Origin: Solirubrobacteraceae bacterium
Lineage (GTDB): Bacteria > Actinomycetota > Thermoleophilia > Solirubrobacterales > Solirubrobacteraceae
Direction of reading: 5' to 3'
DNA length: 39,737 nt
NCBI GenBank assembly: GCA_025451035.1
Contig: JANWLE010000098.1
Span: forward strand, 1-39,737
Position 1 is the first letter of the stretch. Each line of letters opens with the position of its first letter. Both the position numbers and the translations under genes were made by a program. Positions 38,563 through 39,737 of this stretch are shown here, in pieces. Under the pieces are notes generated by a model, which was given only the letters and a program-made list of their open reading frames with translations, was not told where the DNA came from and did not search any database.

Positions 38563-39737
38563 ATGAGAGGCACTGCCGCCGCCGATGTGCAGTCACCCGG
38601 CTACGCCGCGGGCGAGCCCGCGAGGCGCGGCATGCACGCCACCGAGGCTGGGTATCCATCGCCGGCGCTGCTTGGCGCAGCAGCGCTGTTGGGCCTAGCG
38701 GTGCTGGTGGGGATCCATCTTGCCTTGGCAGGTACTTACTGGGACTACAGCGAGGGTGTGTATGCCCTCACCTCGCGTCTGTGGCTGCATGGCTCAGCGC
38801 TGTATAGCGGAACCATTGCGGCCCAGCCGCCCGGCGTGTTCATTATCGGAGCCGGCCTTCTGGCGATCCACGACAGTCTTGAATGGCTGCGTTTCGGCGT
38901 GGCTGTGCTGGACCTCGGCGCCGGTGTGATCAGCGCTGTGGTCGTATGGCGGATCAGCAGAAGCAAGCCGGCGACATTGCTTGCGCCGGCGTCGCTGTTG
39001 CTCGCTCCGTGGCTGGTGCGCGAGCACGGAGCCCTGCTTCCGGAGCTCGTCGCGCTGCCTGTTTTGATGGGAGCAGCCGCGATGAGCGCCCAAGGGCGGC
39101 GAGCAGGCGCCGCCGGGCTGCTGTGCGGGCTCTTGCCGTTGATCAAGCTTCCGCTCTTCATCCCTGCGGTAGCCCTCGTAGCCATCTCACCGAAGCCGCG
39201 TCGGTGTGCTGTATGGGCGGCTATGACGCTGGTCATTGGCGTCGTCTCTCTCCTGGCTCTCGCTGGCTCGGCAGCGTGGCGCGATGTGATCGAGGCCCAA
39301 ATGCAGAGCGGCTACCACACACTCAGTGTTCTCGGTGGCTACTGGGCGCAGGCGGCTTGGAACCTGCTCGGCTTGCTCGTCGCAGCAGCCTTCGCATGGC
39401 TCTACAGAGCACAAGCCGTCGATCGACGCCTGCTGCGCGCGAGCGGGGTGCTTACGATCGCCATGCGTGTCACCCTCTTGAGCACCATCAAGCTGGGCAC
39501 CAGCCTCAACGTGCTTGTGCCTGTGCAAGCAGCTCTCATGCCGCTTGCTCTGCTTGGAGCGACCTTTGCCATCAGAGCCAATCGGACGCTACCCGTCGCT
39601 GTATGTGTCGCCGGCCTGCTCTTCACGCTGGCTCAGAGCGTTGCTCTGGTCGTCTCGCCGGAAGACCCCGTGCCGTTTTTGAGGCCGGCGTCCAAGCAGG
39701 CATGGTCGGTCGTTGCCTCAAAGCCACAGCTACAAAG
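38563..39737 (+). CDS. polytopic GT-C glycosyltransferase (GT39/ArnT-like), C-terminus beyond window
   Basis: At least 391 codons, open to the right edge with no stop. The N-terminal tail of about 35 residues is cytosolic. The first helix (about 35-58) is followed by an extracytoplasmic loop: YWDYSEGVYALTSRL, then LYSGTIAAQPPGVFIIGAG. That is the acidic catalytic-loop plus QPPG pattern of GT-C enzymes that use polyprenyl-phosphate sugars (PMT, ArnT, RgtA-like). About eight more hydrophobic helices follow. The start ATG 38563 lacks SD and leaderless geometry; ATG 38632 is an alternative. The neighbourhood of rmlC suggests a role in rhamnose-containing surface glycans, but donor and acceptor are unknown. 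Confidence 0.8.
   Translation, partial: MRGTAAADVQSPGYAAGEPARRGMHATEAGYPSPALLGAAALLGLAVLVGIHLALAGTYWDYSEGVYALTSRLWLHGSALYSGTIAAQPPGVFIIGAGLLAIHDSLEWLRFGVAVLDLGAGVISAVVVWRISRSKPATLLAPASLLLAPWLVREHGALLPELVALPVLMGAAAMSAQGRRAGAAGLLCGLLPLIKLPLFIPAVALVAISPKPRRCAVWAAMTLVIGVVSLLALAGSAAWRDVIEAQMQSGYHTLSVLGGYWAQAAWNLLGLLVAAAFAWLYRAQAVDRRLLRASGVLTIAMRVTLLSTIKLGTSLNVLVPVQAALMPLALLGATFAIRANRTLPVAVCVAGLLFTLAQSVALVVSPEDPVPFLRPASKQAWSVVASKPQLQ

Noticed and set aside
1..39737. CRISPR arrays, rRNA genes, insertion sequences, prophage
   Set aside because: None seen: no regularly spaced repeats, no rRNA-like conserved blocks, no transposase or phage structural motifs in any frame.

Overview
The window is high-GC bacterial DNA (roughly two thirds G+C by eye). 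The gene content points to an actinobacterium, most likely class Thermoleophilia (Solirubrobacterales-like). Supporting evidence: a fused PafB-PafC WYL regulator, an F420-type PPOX oxidoreductase, an LppP/LprE-type lipoprotein, a class II (B12) ribonucleotide reductase, a tRNA without encoded CCA, and very many leaderless genes. The taxonomic placement is inference; no rRNA is present.

Layout. 1-5056: the 5' part of an Lhr-type helicase, a small lipoprotein, then the minus-strand dTDP-rhamnose operon rmlA-rmlD-rmlB. The fourth gene, rmlC, lies 33 kb away at 38.4 kb beside a truncated GT-C glycosyltransferase. 5129-9674: a PPOX-fold protein downstream of pafBC, a YhaM-like OB/HD exoribonuclease, and a divergent SDR. 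9.7-16.7 kb: small conserved proteins, an IclR regulator behind an AT-richer 430-bp intergenic region, LapA, LppP/LprE, F420-PPOX, CHAD, GreA and a secreted GH76 enzyme.

16.9-22.1 kb: a possible 2-hydroxy/2-oxo-acid cluster. It holds a benzoylformate-decarboxylase-like ThDP enzyme with altered active-site residues, an FAD dehydrogenase, a STAS protein and a convergent GlcD-type FAD oxidase. 22.1-23.0 kb is a decayed patch around tRNA-Thr(CGT): a frameshifted cupredoxin tail on one side and a PIN-toxin tail on the other. 23-27.3 kb: an HD-GYP phosphodiesterase, small proteins, and two NERD proteins flanking an unknown gene. 27.3-33.6 kb: PHP phosphoesterase, holB, tmk, a membrane protein and nrdJ. 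33.7-37.8 kb: DedA, GFA, SLH/NlpC-P60, HU and CtaA.

The most striking pattern is in the signals rather than in any one gene. At least eleven genes have a -10 hexamer TANNNT ending exactly 6 or 7 bp before the start codon, which is the geometry of leaderless transcription. This reassigns several starts. It also exposes a compact back-to-back promoter between holB and tmk. Several GC-rich inverted repeats begin at or within a few bases of a stop codon and lack a T-tract. I found no CRISPR array, complete mobile element, phage or rRNA operon, and no convincing multi-gene system that is wholly new.
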